The notes under the pieces are model-generated. The model was not told the DNA's origin. It saw only the letters and a program-made list of their open reading frames with translations, and did not search any database. A DNA stretch of 64,000 nt from Reinekea forsetii (GTDB lineage: Bacteria; Pseudomonadota; Gammaproteobacteria; Pseudomonadales; Natronospirillaceae): positions 1,759,501-1,823,500 of the forward strand of contig NZ_CP011797.1 in assembly GCF_002795845.1 (NCBI RefSeq), given 5' to 3'. Position 1 is the first letter of the stretch. Each line of letters begins with the position of its first letter. Of the stretch, positions 9,262-19,056 are shown piece by piece. A program made the translations under genes and the position numbers.

Positions 9262-12198
9262 ATGAAAAGAATGTTAATTAACGCCACTCAAGCCGAAGAG
9301 CTTAGAGTCGCCCTGGTCGATGGCCAGCAACTGTACGATCTCGACATAGAAGCCGGTTTTCGCGAGCAAAAGAAAGCCAACATCTATAAGGGACGTATCA
9401 CCCGCATTGAACCCAGCCTTGAAGCCGCCTTTGTTGAATTTGGCGCTGAACGGCATGGTTTCCTCCCGCTGAAAGAAATCGCTAAAGAGTATTTTATCGA
9501 TTCCAATATGTCTTCGCGTTCCAGCATCAAGGAACTGATCAAAGAAGGCACCGAAGTTATCGTCCAGGTCGACAAAGAAGAACGTGGTAATAAGGGTGCT
9601 GCCCTGACGACTATGGTCAGCTTAGCCGGTCGTTACCTAGTGTTGATGCCCAATAACGCTCGAGCCGGTGGTATTTCACGCCGTATCGAGGGTGATGAGC
9701 GTGCACAAATCCGCGAAGCGCTCCAGGGTGTCGTCATTCCCAATGGTATGGGTATCATAGTCCGCACCGCGGGCATCGGTCGCTCGACCGAAGAGCTACA
9801 GTGGGATTTAGATTACTTGCTGCAATTGTGGACCTCCATTACCGCCGCATCTGTTACCCGCCCTGCACCCTTCCTGATCCTGCAAGAAAGCAACGTGATC
9901 TTACGTGCGATTCGGGATTACCTGCGACAGGATATCGATACCGTACTGATCGACACTAAGGATGCGTATAACTACGCACTCGATTTCGTGCAAAAAGTGA
10001 TGCCCGGTTATCAGAATAAGATCAAGCTGTATGAAGATACGGTACCGTTGTTCAATCGCTATCAAATTGAAACGCAAATCGAGACCGCATTTCAACGCGA
10101 AGTTAAATTGCCCAGCGGCGGTTCTATTGTTATTGATCCGACCGAAGCCTTGGTTTCGATCGACATCAACTCCAGCCGCGCGACCAAGGGTGGCGACATA
10201 GAAGAGACGGCCTTCAATACCAATATGGAAGCTGCCGAAGAAATTGCCCGCCAATTGCGCCTGCGCGATATGGGTGGTTTGATTGTGATCGATTTTATCG
10301 ATATGAATCAGGCCAAGCACCAGCGTGAAGTAGAGTCCCGCATGAAAGATTCCACGGACTCTGATCGTGCTCGTGTCCAGATCGGGCGTTTGTCCCGTTT
10401 TGGCTTGTTGGAAATGTCCCGTCAGCGTTTGCGCCCATCACTTGGAGAGACCAGCGGCATTGTATGTCCTCGCTGTAACGGCCACGGAACCATTCGCGAC
10501 GTCAAATCCCTTTCTTTGGCTATCCTTCGTCTGATCGAAGAAGAGTCATTGAAAGAGCGTACAGCGCAGATTCGCACTATTGTGCCATTATCGGTTGCGA
10601 CCTATCTGTTGAATGAAAAACGTGATGCCATAACGGATATCGAAAAACGCCACAAGGTCCATGTCCTGGTCGTGCCGAATCCAAATATGGAAACACCGCA
10701 CTATGAAGTAGTGCGCATGCGCGATGACGACGAGACCTTGGTCACGGACGAGCCGAGCTACGCCATCAAGTTTGACGAGCCACCGCTTGAAACCGAAGTG
10801 GTCCTCGAAGCAATGGTTAAGCCACAAGAAGCGGCCATTACCTCGATACAGGCTTCTCGAACGGCAGCACCGATTCCAGAATCCACCGCAGAAGCTAAGC
10901 CAAAAGCCCCTGCTGCCAAGGTTGCCGCTGGACCGTCAGTTGCGGCGAAGATTGGCAAGTGGTTCAGTGGCATCTTCAAGTCTGAAGAAAAGCCTGTCGT
11001 GCCTACGTTTAAAGCGACCAAACCGGCGACGAGCAACTCCAGAAATGGTCGAGATCGTGATCGTGATCGTGATCGATCTAAAAACTCGAACAATCGTAAT
11101 CGCAATTCGCGCAATCAGAACAGCGATCGCAAGCCGAATCCTGCGCGAACCGAAGTACGCGCCGACGTCCAAGAATCCAAAAAGGTTGAAGAGCAGGTCG
11201 CAGTCGCCCTGGCGAAACCCGAAACGGAAACAGACAACGAGCCGGGCACTGATGCTGAGCCACGTCGCACTACCGTGCGTCGTCCGAGCCGAGACGCCCA
11301 AAGCGGTCGCGTGATCGTCGATGAGATCGGACAAAATCGTCAAACCCGCGGTGACAGCAAGAATGCCGCCAAACGAGTGCGACCTGAAAAGCCGACCGAA
11401 ATCGTCTCTGAGATTGATTTCGACCTAGTCGGTAAGAAGCCGGTCGACGCAGCTGCCGCTGACGCAACAGAACAGGCGGTTACCAATGCAGTAGCGGGCA
11501 CGCCAGAAGTATCGGTATCCGCAGAGCCGATTACTGTTGAGACCCGCGCTGAGGTAACGGCCGTCGCAGAGGTTGCTGTAGCCGCTGCCGTTGAGCCCGA
11601 AGCAGAGGTTGAAATAGCCGCTGCTGTTGAGCCCGAAGCAGAGGTTGAAATAGCCGCTGCCGTTGAGCCCGAAGCAGAGGTTGAAGTAACTGCTGCCGTT
11701 GAGCCTGAAGTGGAAGCTGAAGCTGAAGTGGCCCCTGCTGCTGAACCTGAGGTTACTGTTGAAGTGGCTGCTGCTGAGCCCGAGGTTGTTGTCGAAGAGG
11801 CGGCCGTTGCTGAGCCCGAGGCCGCTGTTGCAGTGTCGACCTCTGCTGAGCTTGAAGCCGTTGCGGCAGAAATTGAGGTGGTCGCCGAGGTTGCTAGCAC
11901 TCCTGAGGCCATTATCGAAGCCCCAGTTGCGGCCATACCTGCCAGCCCATCGGCAACGGTCGAGCAAGAGACGCCTGCTGCGTCTATCCTGACCGAGTCG
12001 CCAACGCCCGAAGTTGCGCATGAGACCATAGCGGCCGAGCCGGTTGCGCAAGCCACTGTTAGTGACGTTGCGCCGGTAACTGCCGATGCTGAAGCTGAGA
12101 CATCGGAAGATGCCGCTGTGCCGGGTGCACGAGCCGCCAATGATCCGCGCGAAGTTCGTCGTCGCAAAGTTGCTGCCGAAAAGACCGATCAAGACTAG
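9262..12198 (+). CDS. rne: Ribonuclease E (Rne)
   Basis: 978 residues. The catalytic half (about 1-510) has the S1 domain ([21 protein letters not shown]), the metal-binding Asp301 and Asp344 in SIDINSS and VIDFIDM, and the Zn-link CPRC (Cys402/Cys405). RNase E starts decay of most mRNAs and matures rRNA and tRNA. The non-catalytic half is low-complexity: a short amphipathic stretch (about 559-574, [14 protein letters not shown]) resembling a membrane anchor, an Arg/Asn-rich RNA-binding tract (about 592-625) with an RDRDRDR run, then a long Ala/Glu/Val-rich tail containing three near-identical 12-residue repeats (about 774-809). The tail is probably where degradosome partners bind. A strong terminator follows. 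Confidence 0.97.
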   Translation: MKRMLINATQAEELRVALVDGQQLYDLDIEAGFREQKKANIYKGRITRIEPSLEAAFVEFGAERHGFLPLKEIAKEYFIDSNMSSRSSIKELIKEGTEVIVQVDKEERGNKGAALTTMVSLAGRYLVLMPNNARAGGISRRIEGDERAQIREALQGVVIPNGMGIIVRTAGIGRSTEELQWDLDYLLQLWTSITAASVTRPAPFLILQESNVILRAIRDYLRQDIDTVLIDTKDAYNYALDFVQKVMPGYQNKIKLYEDTVPLFNRYQIETQIETAFQREVKLPSGGSIVIDPTEALVSIDINSSRATKGGDIEETAFNTNMEAAEEIARQLRLRDMGGLIVIDFIDMNQAKHQREVESRMKDSTDSDRARVQIGRLSRFGLLEMSRQRLRPSLGETSGIVCPRCNGHGTIRDVKSLSLAILRLIEEESLKERTAQIRTIVPLSVATYLLNEKRDAITDIEKRHKVHVLVVPNPNMETPHYEVVRMRDDDETLVTDEPSYAIKFDEPPLETEVVLEAMVKPQEAAITSIQASRTAAPIPESTAEAKPKAPAAKVAAGPSVAAKIGKWFSGIFKSEEKPVVPTFKATKPATSNSRNGRDRDRDRDRSKNSNNRNRNSRNQNSDRKPNPARTEVRADVQESKKVEEQVAVALAKPETETDNEPGTDAEPRRTTVRRPSRDAQSGRVIVDEIGQNRQTRGDSKNAAKRVRPEKPTEIVSEIDFDLVGKKPVDAAAADATEQAVTNAVAGTPEVSVSAEPITVETRAEVTAVAEVAVAAAVEPEAEVEIAAAVEPEAEVEIAAAVEPEAEVEVTAAVEPEVEAEAEVAPAAEPEVTVEVAAAEPEVVVEEAAVAEPEAAVAVSTSAELEAVAAEIEVVAEVASTPEAIIEAPVAAIPASPSATVEQETPAASILTESPTPEVAHETIAAEPVAQATVSDVAPVTADAEAETSEDAAVPGARAANDPREVRRRKVAAEKTDQD
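11581..11688 (+). repeat. 36-bp tandem repeat, three copies, inside rne
   Basis: Three consecutive 36-base units (11581-11616, 11617-11652, 11653-11688) differ at only two positions by eye: one GCC/GCT change, and ATA to GTA at the end of unit 3. A diverged fourth unit follows. Each encodes [12 protein letters not shown] or a close variant. The near-identity at DNA level indicates recent duplication, so copy number may vary between strains. Confidence 0.9.
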
Positions 12199-12216
12199 GT
12201 TGTTCTGTACTAATAG

Positions 12217-12246
12217 AAAAGGGGCTCAATGAGCCCCTTTTTTTTT
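12217..12246. terminator. Bidirectional terminator between rne and murB
   Basis: Seven-bp GC-rich stem GGGGCTC/GAGCCCC (12221-12227, 12231-12237) with a 3-base loop, flanked by AAAA on the left and nine T on the right. It can end rne on the plus strand strongly and murB on the minus strand more weakly. Confidence 0.92.
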
Positions 12247-12263
12247 CCTTTTTTAAGGCGCTC

Positions 12264-13274
12264 TTATGACCAAAATCGCGGCTCAACCTCCAGCGCCAAA
12301 CCGAATAAACCCTCAACCTGCTGCTGCACCCAGCCTGACCAGGCCAAGACGTCGGTCGATGAGGCGCGCCGCGGGTTGATCAGCACCAACGCCTGTTCGC
12401 TGTAACACCCTACCCCAGCGGCACTGGATTGGCCGCGTAACGCCGCCCTATCGATCAGCCACCCCGCCGCAATCTTGTAGTCAGCACCGGACTGAAAAGA
12501 CACCAAGTCGGGGAACTGCTGCTGCAGTCGTTGAAAAACATCAGCACCGACCAGAGGATTCTTGAAAAAGCTGCCGGCATTCGGAATAAGCCTAGGATCG
12601 GGCAATTTCGCTTGCCGAATGGCCACTACCCGATCGAATACATCTGCGGCGCACAGGTCTGGTTGTGCCTTGAGGCTTTGCAAGGGTCCATATTCGAGCG
12701 TGGGGACAAAATCTTGCTCGACAGTGAGGCGAATCGAGCAGATCAAATAACGATTTTCATCGCTTTTAAAGATGCTGTTGCGATATTCAAAGAGACACTC
12801 GGCATTACTGAAGATTCTAAATTCGCTGTTGAATAGATCATAGGCGCGCACGCTTACGAGACGATCGGCAAGCTCTACACCGTAGGCACCAATATTTTGC
12901 ACTGGTGCTGCGCCCACCGTACCGGGTATCAGCGCCAGGTTTTCCAAGCCCGACCAACCCTGAGCAATGGTCCAGGCGACCAGGTCGTGCCAGTTCTCGC
13001 CGCCGGCTATATCGATCTCCACCCGATCGATCGTTTGCCCGACAATCTCGCGGCCGAGCAGTGCATTGTGAACCACGCAGGCATCGATACGGTCGGACAG
13101 CACCAGGTTACTGCCGCCACCGAGCACCCGCATTGGCAGCTGGTGAGCGTTGCAATAGGTGATAATGGCGGGCAGATCCTGTTCCTGCGTTAATTCGACA
13201 AAATGACTGGCAAGCGATGGAATGGCCAGGCTGTTTAAGGCCTGCAAGCTGATGTTCTGTTTAATATCAACCAT
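12264..13274 (-). CDS. murB: UDP-N-acetylenolpyruvoylglucosamine reductase (MurB)
   Basis: 336 residues, the long type I MurB form. It reduces UDP-GlcNAc-enolpyruvate to UDP-MurNAc using FAD and NADPH, the second step of peptidoglycan precursor synthesis. The FAD-binding motif VLGGGSNLVLSD (about 52-63), the GLENLALIPGTVGAAPVQNIGAYG segment, and the catalytic Ser in IPNAGSFFKNP are present. The usual N-terminal NTFGI is replaced by NSLAI. Start choice is between MVDIKQN (used) and MPVI four codons earlier. A protein phosphatase gene often found between murB and kdsB in Pseudomonas is absent. Confidence 0.95.
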   Translation of the reverse strand: MVDIKQNISLQALNSLAIPSLASHFVELTQEQDLPAIITYCNAHQLPMRVLGGGSNLVLSDRIDACVVHNALLGREIVGQTIDRVEIDIAGGENWHDLVAWTIAQGWSGLENLALIPGTVGAAPVQNIGAYGVELADRLVSVRAYDLFNSEFRIFSNAECLFEYRNSIFKSDENRYLICSIRLTVEQDFVPTLEYGPLQSLKAQPDLCAADVFDRVVAIRQAKLPDPRLIPNAGSFFKNPLVGADVFQRLQQQFPDLVSFQSGADYKIAAGWLIDRAALRGQSSAAGVGCYSEQALVLINPRRASSTDVLAWSGWVQQQVEGLFGLALEVEPRFWS

Positions 13275-13313
13275 GATGACGGGCATCCTGTACTCGTTGA
13301 GGTGTGGAGTCGA

Positions 13314-14063
13314 TCATGACTTAGTGTTCAAAAAGGCCAGTTTGACCTGTTCCAAATCCTCGGCCGTATCCACACCGATCGGGATCGGCAGCAAGGACTT
13401 TTGAGCGACTATGCGATGGCCATGTTCCATAAATCTCAACTGCTCGAGCTTTTCCAAGCGTTCCAGCTGACCTTCGCCATAGGTAACAAATAGGTCCAGC
13501 GCCGATTTTCGATAGGCGTACAGGCCGACATGGCGTTTTAAGAAATGCTCCGGCCCAGCCAGGCCGTCTCGATCGAAGGGGATAGCCGATCGGCTAAAGT
13601 AGAGCACCGCATCGTTTTCAGCTTGAACCAGCTTGACCATATTGGGGTTGTCACGCCCCAATTCGACGGCAATCAGTTCGTAGAGAGTCGCAACTGAGGC
13701 CTCAGGGTGTCGCACTAACAGTTGCGCCACCTGGTTGAGATTATCGGCGGGCATTAGCGGTTCATCGCCTTGCAAGTTGATAATCAGGTCGTCGGCGGCC
13801 AAACCCAGGATTTGAGCGGCCTCTTGCAATCGGTCGGTTCCGCTAACGTGATCGGCTCGCGTCATAATCGCCTCAAAGCCATGTTCACGGACAATCGCCT
13901 GAATGCGCGCATCATCGGTGGCGACCACGATCTGATCGACCGGCGCGGCGCTGGCCGTCTCGCACACCCGAACGATCATCGGCTTGCCCGCAATGTCCAA
14001 CATGGGCTTGCCCGGCAGGCGAGTAGAACTAAAGCGTGCCGGTATGATGATGACTTTTTGCAT
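13314..14063 (-). CDS. kdsB: CMP-Kdo synthetase (KdsB)
   Basis: 249 residues. It activates Kdo with CTP for transfer to lipid A precursors. The N-terminal IIPARFSSTRLPGKPMLDIAGKPMI and the NLQGDEPLM motif are typical of the CMP-sugar transferase fold. Its start overlaps the 3' end of lpxK by 35 bases, in a different frame. The Kdo pathway genes kdsA and kdsC are about 11 kb away in the same window. Confidence 0.97.
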   Translation of the reverse strand: MQKVIIIPARFSSTRLPGKPMLDIAGKPMIVRVCETASAAPVDQIVVATDDARIQAIVREHGFEAIMTRADHVSGTDRLQEAAQILGLAADDLIINLQGDEPLMPADNLNQVAQLLVRHPEASVATLYELIAVELGRDNPNMVKLVQAENDAVLYFSRSAIPFDRDGLAGPEHFLKRHVGLYAYRKSALDLFVTYGEGQLERLEKLEQLRFMEHGHRIVAQKSLLPIPIGVDTAEDLEQVKLAFLNTKS

Positions 14064-15009
14064 GGATTTGCTCCCTGAGGCTGGCTAACACTCGGCGCTC
14101 GAATTCGGTATCGAAATCGAAAGCGATAGTGAGTACATAAATGTGGGGGTAACGCGTTAGATCCAATTTAATGGCATCTTTCTCAGTAATTATAATCGGC
14201 CATTGATTATTGGCCAGTGCTTCCGGGCTAATCAGCTGGTGATCGGCAAAGGACAGGGTCTCAATCACCTCATAGCCGAGGTCGACCACCGAGCGTTGAA
14301 ACGAGTTAAAATTACCAATGCCAGAGCAGATCTTAACCGGCCCTTGCACCAAGGCTTTGCCTAGGCTGTTGAGCGGAATGGCCGCCGTTAATCGGGCCAG
14401 TTCATAGGGCATGGGCAGCGCCAATGGGTGCTGCTTGACGACAATAAAATCGACACTCTTGAGCCGTCCGGCCGTCTCACGCAGAGGTCCGGCAGGCAAG
14501 AGGCAGCCATTGCCCAAGCCGCGCAAGCCATCGAGCATGAGGATCTCTAGATCCCGGTGCATGGCATAATGTTGTAGGCCATCATCACTGATGATCAAAT
14601 CGACCGAGTGATGGGCCAAGACAAAGTTAACCGCCCGATGCCGTTGCGGATCCACAACCACAGGAATATTCAGCCGTTGCGCCAGCATCTTGGGCTCATC
14701 ACCACAGTGTTTTGCGCTAATCTGCTCGGTTATCTGAAATGGAAACGCCCTATCCGGTTTGGCGCCATAGCCGCGACTGACCACCGCGACGCGAATGCCA
14801 TGACGCTGACAAAGTTCTGCCAACCAGATAATCATCGGCGTCTTGCCGGTGCCGCCAACGGTTAGGTTGCCCACGACCAAAACCGGCCGCGTATAGGGCC
14901 GAGTTGAGCGGCGCAGGCGCTTACCTTGGCTAATCAGTAAAACCAGAGCGGTCAAGGGCAAGAGCAACAAGGCCTGCCAACTTAAGGTGGGGTTAAACCA
15001 GAACTTCAT
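14029..15009 (-). CDS. lpxK: Tetraacyldisaccharide 4'-kinase (LpxK)
   Basis: 326 residues. It phosphorylates the 4' position of the lipid A disaccharide. One N-terminal membrane segment (about 10-27, LSWQALLLLPLTALVLLIS) precedes the P-loop VGNLTVGGTGKTP (about 46-58) and the SDDGLQHYAM motif with the catalytic Asp. The 3' end runs 35 bases into kdsB. In P. aeruginosa a small Trm112-like gene lies between lpxK and kdsB; it is missing here. Confidence 0.96.
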   Translation of the reverse strand: MKFWFNPTLSWQALLLLPLTALVLLISQGKRLRRSTRPYTRPVLVVGNLTVGGTGKTPMIIWLAELCQRHGIRVAVVSRGYGAKPDRAFPFQITEQISAKHCGDEPKMLAQRLNIPVVVDPQRHRAVNFVLAHHSVDLIISDDGLQHYAMHRDLEILMLDGLRGLGNGCLLPAGPLRETAGRLKSVDFIVVKQHPLALPMPYELARLTAAIPLNSLGKALVQGPVKICSGIGNFNSFQRSVVDLGYEVIETLSFADHQLISPEALANNQWPIIITEKDAIKLDLTRYPHIYVLTIAFDFDTEFERRVLASLREQIHAKSHHHTGTL

Positions 15010-15055
15010 TGTTATCTGACCTCATTGCGCCATTGAATGGACCGGGCCGGTCAGG

Positions 15056-15472
15056 CTAGTTGGCTTCGGCCTGGGTCGTAATGCTGACCTTGCTAAATCC
15101 CAATTGCGCCACAGCATCGAGCGCCACAATAAAGGATTGGTGCGGTGCCTGGGCATCGGCCGTGATGACAATGGGTTTGGTCTTCGAGGTGTCGGATAGC
15201 TCGGCCAAGGCACGCTTTAGGGAGCCGATGTCCTGTTTTAAGAGCACCCTATCGTTCAACGCATAGGTACCACTTCGATCGATTAGGATTTCGATCGGTA
15301 GTTCGTCTTCGGCCGCGACTTGGCTTTGACTCTCCGGCAGATCTATCTGTAGTTGGGTCTCCCGGCTGAAGGTGGTCGTCACCATAAAAAATATCAATAG
15401 CAAAAACACCACATCGATCAGTGGTGTGACATTTACCGATACCTCTTCTTGACGACCGCGACGGAATCTCAT
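15056..15472 (-). CDS. exbD: ExbD/TolR-type energy transducer
   Basis: 138 residues with a single N-terminal membrane segment (about 14-34, VTPLIDVVFLLLIFFMVTTTF) carrying the conserved Asp at about residue 18, followed by a periplasmic domain. ExbD/TolR proteins work with ExbB/TolQ to couple the proton motive force to outer-membrane processes. It overlaps exbB by four bases (ATGA). Because it lies in the comEC-lpxK block and not beside tonB or tolA, the partner and true function are unknown. Confidence 0.88.
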   Translation of the reverse strand: MRFRRGRQEEVSVNVTPLIDVVFLLLIFFMVTTTFSRETQLQIDLPESQSQVAAEDELPIEILIDRSGTYALNDRVLLKQDIGSLKRALAELSDTSKTKPIVITADAQAPHQSFIVALDAVAQLGFSKVSITTQAEAN

Positions 15473-16089
15473 TTTTTGTTACTGGACCCGTCGTTATAGA
15501 TGGCCTCGACCAGTTTGGCACTGTCCTGTTCCATCAGCACCAGCAGTTCATCGATCTTACGCGCCAGAGCACGATGAAAGATCACTGCGGGAATGGCCAC
15601 GGATAGGCCCGCTGCCGTGGTAATGAGGGCTTTGGAGATGCCGCCGGCCAATACCGCGGTATTGCCGGTGCCTTGCAACATGATGTCAGAAAACACATCC
15701 ACCATACCGAGCACGGTACCAAGTAGGCCCAACAACGGCGATATCGCCGCTATCGTGCCCAAGGTATTGAGGAATTTCTCCATTTCATGGGCGACATGGT
15801 CACCGGCCTCTTGAATGGCATCCTTCATCGCTTCGCGACCGTGCCGGGAGGTGGTTAAGCCTGCCGCCAAGACAAAACCGAACAAACTGCTCTGCTTGAG
15901 TTCCTTAATTTTATTGGCGTCCAGCTCCTGATTTTTAATCCACAGCCAAACCTGAGGCAATTGCTCCTTTGGTCGGACTTTGGCAACCCGCAGGGTCCAA
16001 TATCGTTCCACGGTAATGGCCAAGGCGATTACCGAACTGAACACGATCGGTAACATCAACCAACCGCCTGACTTAATAATCTCAAACAC
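15469..16089 (-). CDS. exbB: ExbB/TolQ/MotA-family proton channel protein
   Basis: 206 residues with a GTG start preceded by GGAGGATAGCT. It has three hydrophobic segments: near the N-terminus (about 10-30), and at about 107-130 and 150-175, with the family-typical ISPLLGLLGTVLGMVDVF and GGISKALITTAAGLSVAIPAV. It forms the proton-driven motor with the downstream ExbD. Conserved neighbours comEC and lpxK suggest an envelope-related job distinct from the TonB and Tol systems, but nothing in the sequence decides this. Confidence 0.9.
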   Translation of the reverse strand: MFEIIKSGGWLMLPIVFSSVIALAITVERYWTLRVAKVRPKEQLPQVWLWIKNQELDANKIKELKQSSLFGFVLAAGLTTSRHGREAMKDAIQEAGDHVAHEMEKFLNTLGTIAAISPLLGLLGTVLGMVDVFSDIMLQGTGNTAVLAGGISKALITTAAGLSVAIPAVIFHRALARKIDELLVLMEQDSAKLVEAIYNDGSSNKK

Positions 16090-16149
16090 AGCTATCCTCC
16101 TCTGAGGGGTGTTACTTTATCATAAGCACTTTTTAAAATCGTATAAAAA

Positions 16150-18348
16150 TCAATAAATAAGGCGTTTTCGAAAGGCCGAATCCCAACTTCTGTAGCGCAT
16201 GCCCTGCGCCCCGAAGGTGACTTGGATCGTACCAACCTTGGCGGTACTCAGGAGCCGCCGCTGTGGCTGGTTAAACCAGCTTAGCAGCATAGGCGATGGC
16301 CAACGCGGTCTGGCACGATCTGCGCTGCTAAGGATAAATAGCGCCGAGCGATTGGCCGTAAGCCAATCTTGTGCCGAGCTGCTGGCGGAGCCATGATGGC
16401 CCAAAACAATCATATCAAAGGGGAACAGCTCGGGGTGTTGCTGCAGTATAAAATACTCAATCCGCTTGCTGGCATCACCGGTGATGAGAACTCGCCCGAA
16501 GCCTGAGTCATAGACCAAAATACAGGAATGATTATTGTCCGTATCCATCAGAACGGATGGGATGGGAATAAAACGCAGAAAGTCGTTCAATTGCCCAGCC
16601 CGATGGCAATTGCGCCAAGCCGATCGCGCGGCCGGAACGGTTGTGAGGGTGCGCGGTTGCCCCGCCCAAGTTACCAACTGCGGGTCTCGGGTTAAGATGA
16701 AATCCGCACCCGCGGCATGGTCTATGTCTGAATGGCTGACCACCAAGCCGGAAAGTGATCGGACCCTGCGGGCTAAATTGCGTTCGAACAGGCTGGTTAC
16801 ACCGCTCTGCCCGCCCGTATCATAGAGCCAACGATCGTCATTGTGTTCAATTAACACCGCTTGACCGTGACCGACATCGAATACCGTCACCCGCCGGGTC
16901 GCCCTAGGCTCCGATGCCAAGTGAAAGGTCATAAAGCCCAGGCCGAACAGCAATCCGAGCACCAACTTAAAGCGCCGATCCGGCAGCCACGCGAAGAGCA
17001 TCAGTAAACTGGTTGCGAGCACCACCGTTAGCAGCGGCCACCAGGGTAACAATGTGCCGAAGTCACCGGCCCAAGCCATCACCCGAATGAGCATCTCGAC
17101 GCCCCATTCAAAGGGCGGCACCAGTTCACTGCGGCCAAGTAGCAAAATGGCGAGGGCTAAGGGCAACAGCAGCAAAGCCAGACACGGAGTGACTAGGAGG
17201 TTAACCAGAGCCGCCAGCGGATTGAGGTAAAAGCCGAAGACCAGCGCCCAAGGCAGAATGGACAGGGACATAAACACCTGAAACAGCACCAGCTTCAGTA
17301 ACCAATGGCGCGTGGCGATGAGTCGCCAACGCCAGAGCAACAGAATGATCAACACCGAGCTGAAGCTCAACCAGGCCCCCAGTCCGAGCCACGCCTCGGG
17401 CCTCATGAGCGTGAGGCCGATGGCCGCAACAGTGAGTCCACTGTACCAAGGCACCTGCCAACCGACCTGAACCAGCACAACCGGCAGCAGGGCCATTAAC
17501 AGCGCCCGGGTAGCCGGTACCGGCCAGCCGAGCAAGGCGACATAGGCCGCGACTATGGTCAATACCACCAGATAGCGATGGGTCTGCGGGATCATTAGAC
17601 GCCCGGCGCATAGCCAGGCCACGCCGTTCACCAGAGCCAAGACCATCAGGCTAACGAAGCCGATGTGCATGCCACTGACCACCAATAGATGGACCAATTG
17701 ATTCTGTGCCAGGTCGGTGCGCAATTCAGATGACAGCGCAGCGGACCACCCGAGCGCCAGCGCACGCCACAATTCCAAACTGGCGGCGTCATCGAACAAG
17801 CCCTGACGTTGGTGATACAGACTTTGCGCTAGGGTGGGCCGATAGTCTTGCTGGTGCAGCGTCTTCAGGCTGGCCTTGGCATCAATTCGGGTCGCAAAAT
17901 TGAAACTGTCGGCGTTAAAGGCGCCCGGAATGATATACCCGAACGGCTGGCGCACTTGGAAGTCTCCGCGCAGGCAGTGACCGGCAAGCAAGGTCGATGG
18001 CTCCAGTGCGATCGGCAAGGTCAGGCGTACCCGACGTAGGGAAAGTGCCTCGGGCTGTTCGACAACTCGAGCCATGGCGCTGCTGTAATCAAGGTAAGGC
18101 TTAGGGGGCTGTTCGAGACAGACGGTCAGAGGCACCCGTTGATGCACCCAAGAACGGGGTAAAACATGCGCACTGGTGCGCTCCAGTTGGCCGAGCACCA
18201 AGATGCCGAGGCCCACAGACGCAAAAAAAAGCCCTCTACGCCGACGTATCGGTACTAAACTGCCGACCGCCAGCAAAGCTAGCGCGGGCCAGAACCCCAA
18301 GTAATACCAAGTCGAAATGAGGCTTAAGAGTAGCGCGGTGATGAACAT
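16150..18348 (-). CDS. comEC: ComEC/Rec2 family DNA internalization protein
   Basis: 732 residues, the usual ComEC size. An N-terminal DUF4131 region with membrane segments is followed by the central competence domain of many hydrophobic helices (about 210-480, including HLLVVSGMHIGF) and a C-terminal metallo-beta-lactamase-like domain with HSDIDHAAGADF and VLGHHGSASSSAQDW. ComEC is the inner-membrane channel that takes up single-stranded DNA during natural transformation. No other competence gene is nearby, so transformability is not demonstrated. Confidence 0.93.
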   Translation of the reverse strand: MFITALLLSLISTWYYLGFWPALALLAVGSLVPIRRRRGLFFASVGLGILVLGQLERTSAHVLPRSWVHQRVPLTVCLEQPPKPYLDYSSAMARVVEQPEALSLRRVRLTLPIALEPSTLLAGHCLRGDFQVRQPFGYIIPGAFNADSFNFATRIDAKASLKTLHQQDYRPTLAQSLYHQRQGLFDDAASLELWRALALGWSAALSSELRTDLAQNQLVHLLVVSGMHIGFVSLMVLALVNGVAWLCAGRLMIPQTHRYLVVLTIVAAYVALLGWPVPATRALLMALLPVVLVQVGWQVPWYSGLTVAAIGLTLMRPEAWLGLGAWLSFSSVLIILLLWRWRLIATRHWLLKLVLFQVFMSLSILPWALVFGFYLNPLAALVNLLVTPCLALLLLPLALAILLLGRSELVPPFEWGVEMLIRVMAWAGDFGTLLPWWPLLTVVLATSLLMLFAWLPDRRFKLVLGLLFGLGFMTFHLASEPRATRRVTVFDVGHGQAVLIEHNDDRWLYDTGGQSGVTSLFERNLARRVRSLSGLVVSHSDIDHAAGADFILTRDPQLVTWAGQPRTLTTVPAARSAWRNCHRAGQLNDFLRFIPIPSVLMDTDNNHSCILVYDSGFGRVLITGDASKRIEYFILQQHPELFPFDMIVLGHHGSASSSAQDWLTANRSALFILSSADRARPRWPSPMLLSWFNQPQRRLLSTAKVGTIQVTFGAQGMRYRSWDSAFRKRLIY

Positions 18349-18369
18349 CCATGTCCTTGCCGAGGCGGG

Positions 18370-19056
18370 TTAGGAAATCAGCATTAATTGGCCTTTGGTT
18401 AAGCGGAACTGGATCGGGACGTTTTTCGCCCATTCCTGATTGTGCGTCACGATCACGAAGCTGGACGCCAGGTGGTGATTTAAGGATTCAATCAGTCTAT
18501 GGACCTGTTCCGACGTGTCTTCATCGAGATTACCGGTAGGTTCATCCATTAAAACCACATCGGGTTGCTTCACTAAGGCCCGCGCGATCGCGACCCGCTG
18601 CCGCTCGCCGCCAGACAATTCGGCGGGTCGATGGCTCATCCGGTCTTGCAGGCCGACCTCGGTCAACAGGTGATGCGCATAGGCAATGGCATCCGGCCCA
18701 GCACGACCCTTAATACGCCAAGGCATCAGGACATTGTCGAGCGCTGAAAACTCCGGTAATAGGTGGTGAAACTGGAACACAAAGCCCATATGAGTATTGC
18801 GCGCGGCGGCGCGCTGACGATCATTCTGCTGGCCGATCACCTGGCCGGCCATGGTTACCGTGCCCGAGGTTGGATCGTCCAGGCCGGCCAATAGATTCAA
18901 GAGCGTGGTTTTACCCGAACCGCTGGTTCCGACAATACTGGCCATTTCGCCTCTGTGGATCTCGAAACTGATCTCCTTGAGCACATCGACCCGATCAGGA
19001 CCCATCTGAAAGCTGCGGGTCACTGCCTGGCAGCCTAAAACCGAATTAAGATTCAT
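18370..19056 (-). CDS. lolD: Lipoprotein-releasing ABC ATPase (LolD)
   Basis: 228 residues from [10 protein letters not shown]; the frame is open 68 codons further upstream but that part lies inside the permease gene in another frame. Walker [13 protein letters not shown], the Q-loop, signature [15 protein letters not shown], and Walker [13 protein letters not shown] are intact. LolD powers extraction of lipoproteins from the inner membrane for transfer to LolA. It overlaps the permease by 11 bases, so they are translationally coupled. Confidence 0.95.
   Translation of the reverse strand: MNLNSVLGCQAVTRSFQMGPDRVDVLKEISFEIHRGEMASIVGTSGSGKTTLLNLLAGLDDPTSGTVTMAGQVIGQQNDRQRAAARNTHMGFVFQFHHLLPEFSALDNVLMPWRIKGRAGPDAIAYAHHLLTEVGLQDRMSHRPAELSGGERQRVAIARALVKQPDVVLMDEPTGNLDEDTSEQVHRLIESLNHHLASSFVIVTHNQEWAKNVPIQFRLTKGQLMLIS

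Noticed and set aside
11581-11700. Regular repeats that could suggest a CRISPR array
   Set aside because: The 36-base units are contiguous without spacers and continue the rne reading frame.
11340-12167. Long open frame of about 275 codons antisense to the RNase E tail
   Set aside because: It is rich in Ser, Ala and Thr because it mirrors the Ala/Glu/Val-rich rne tail; no start signal and no homology.
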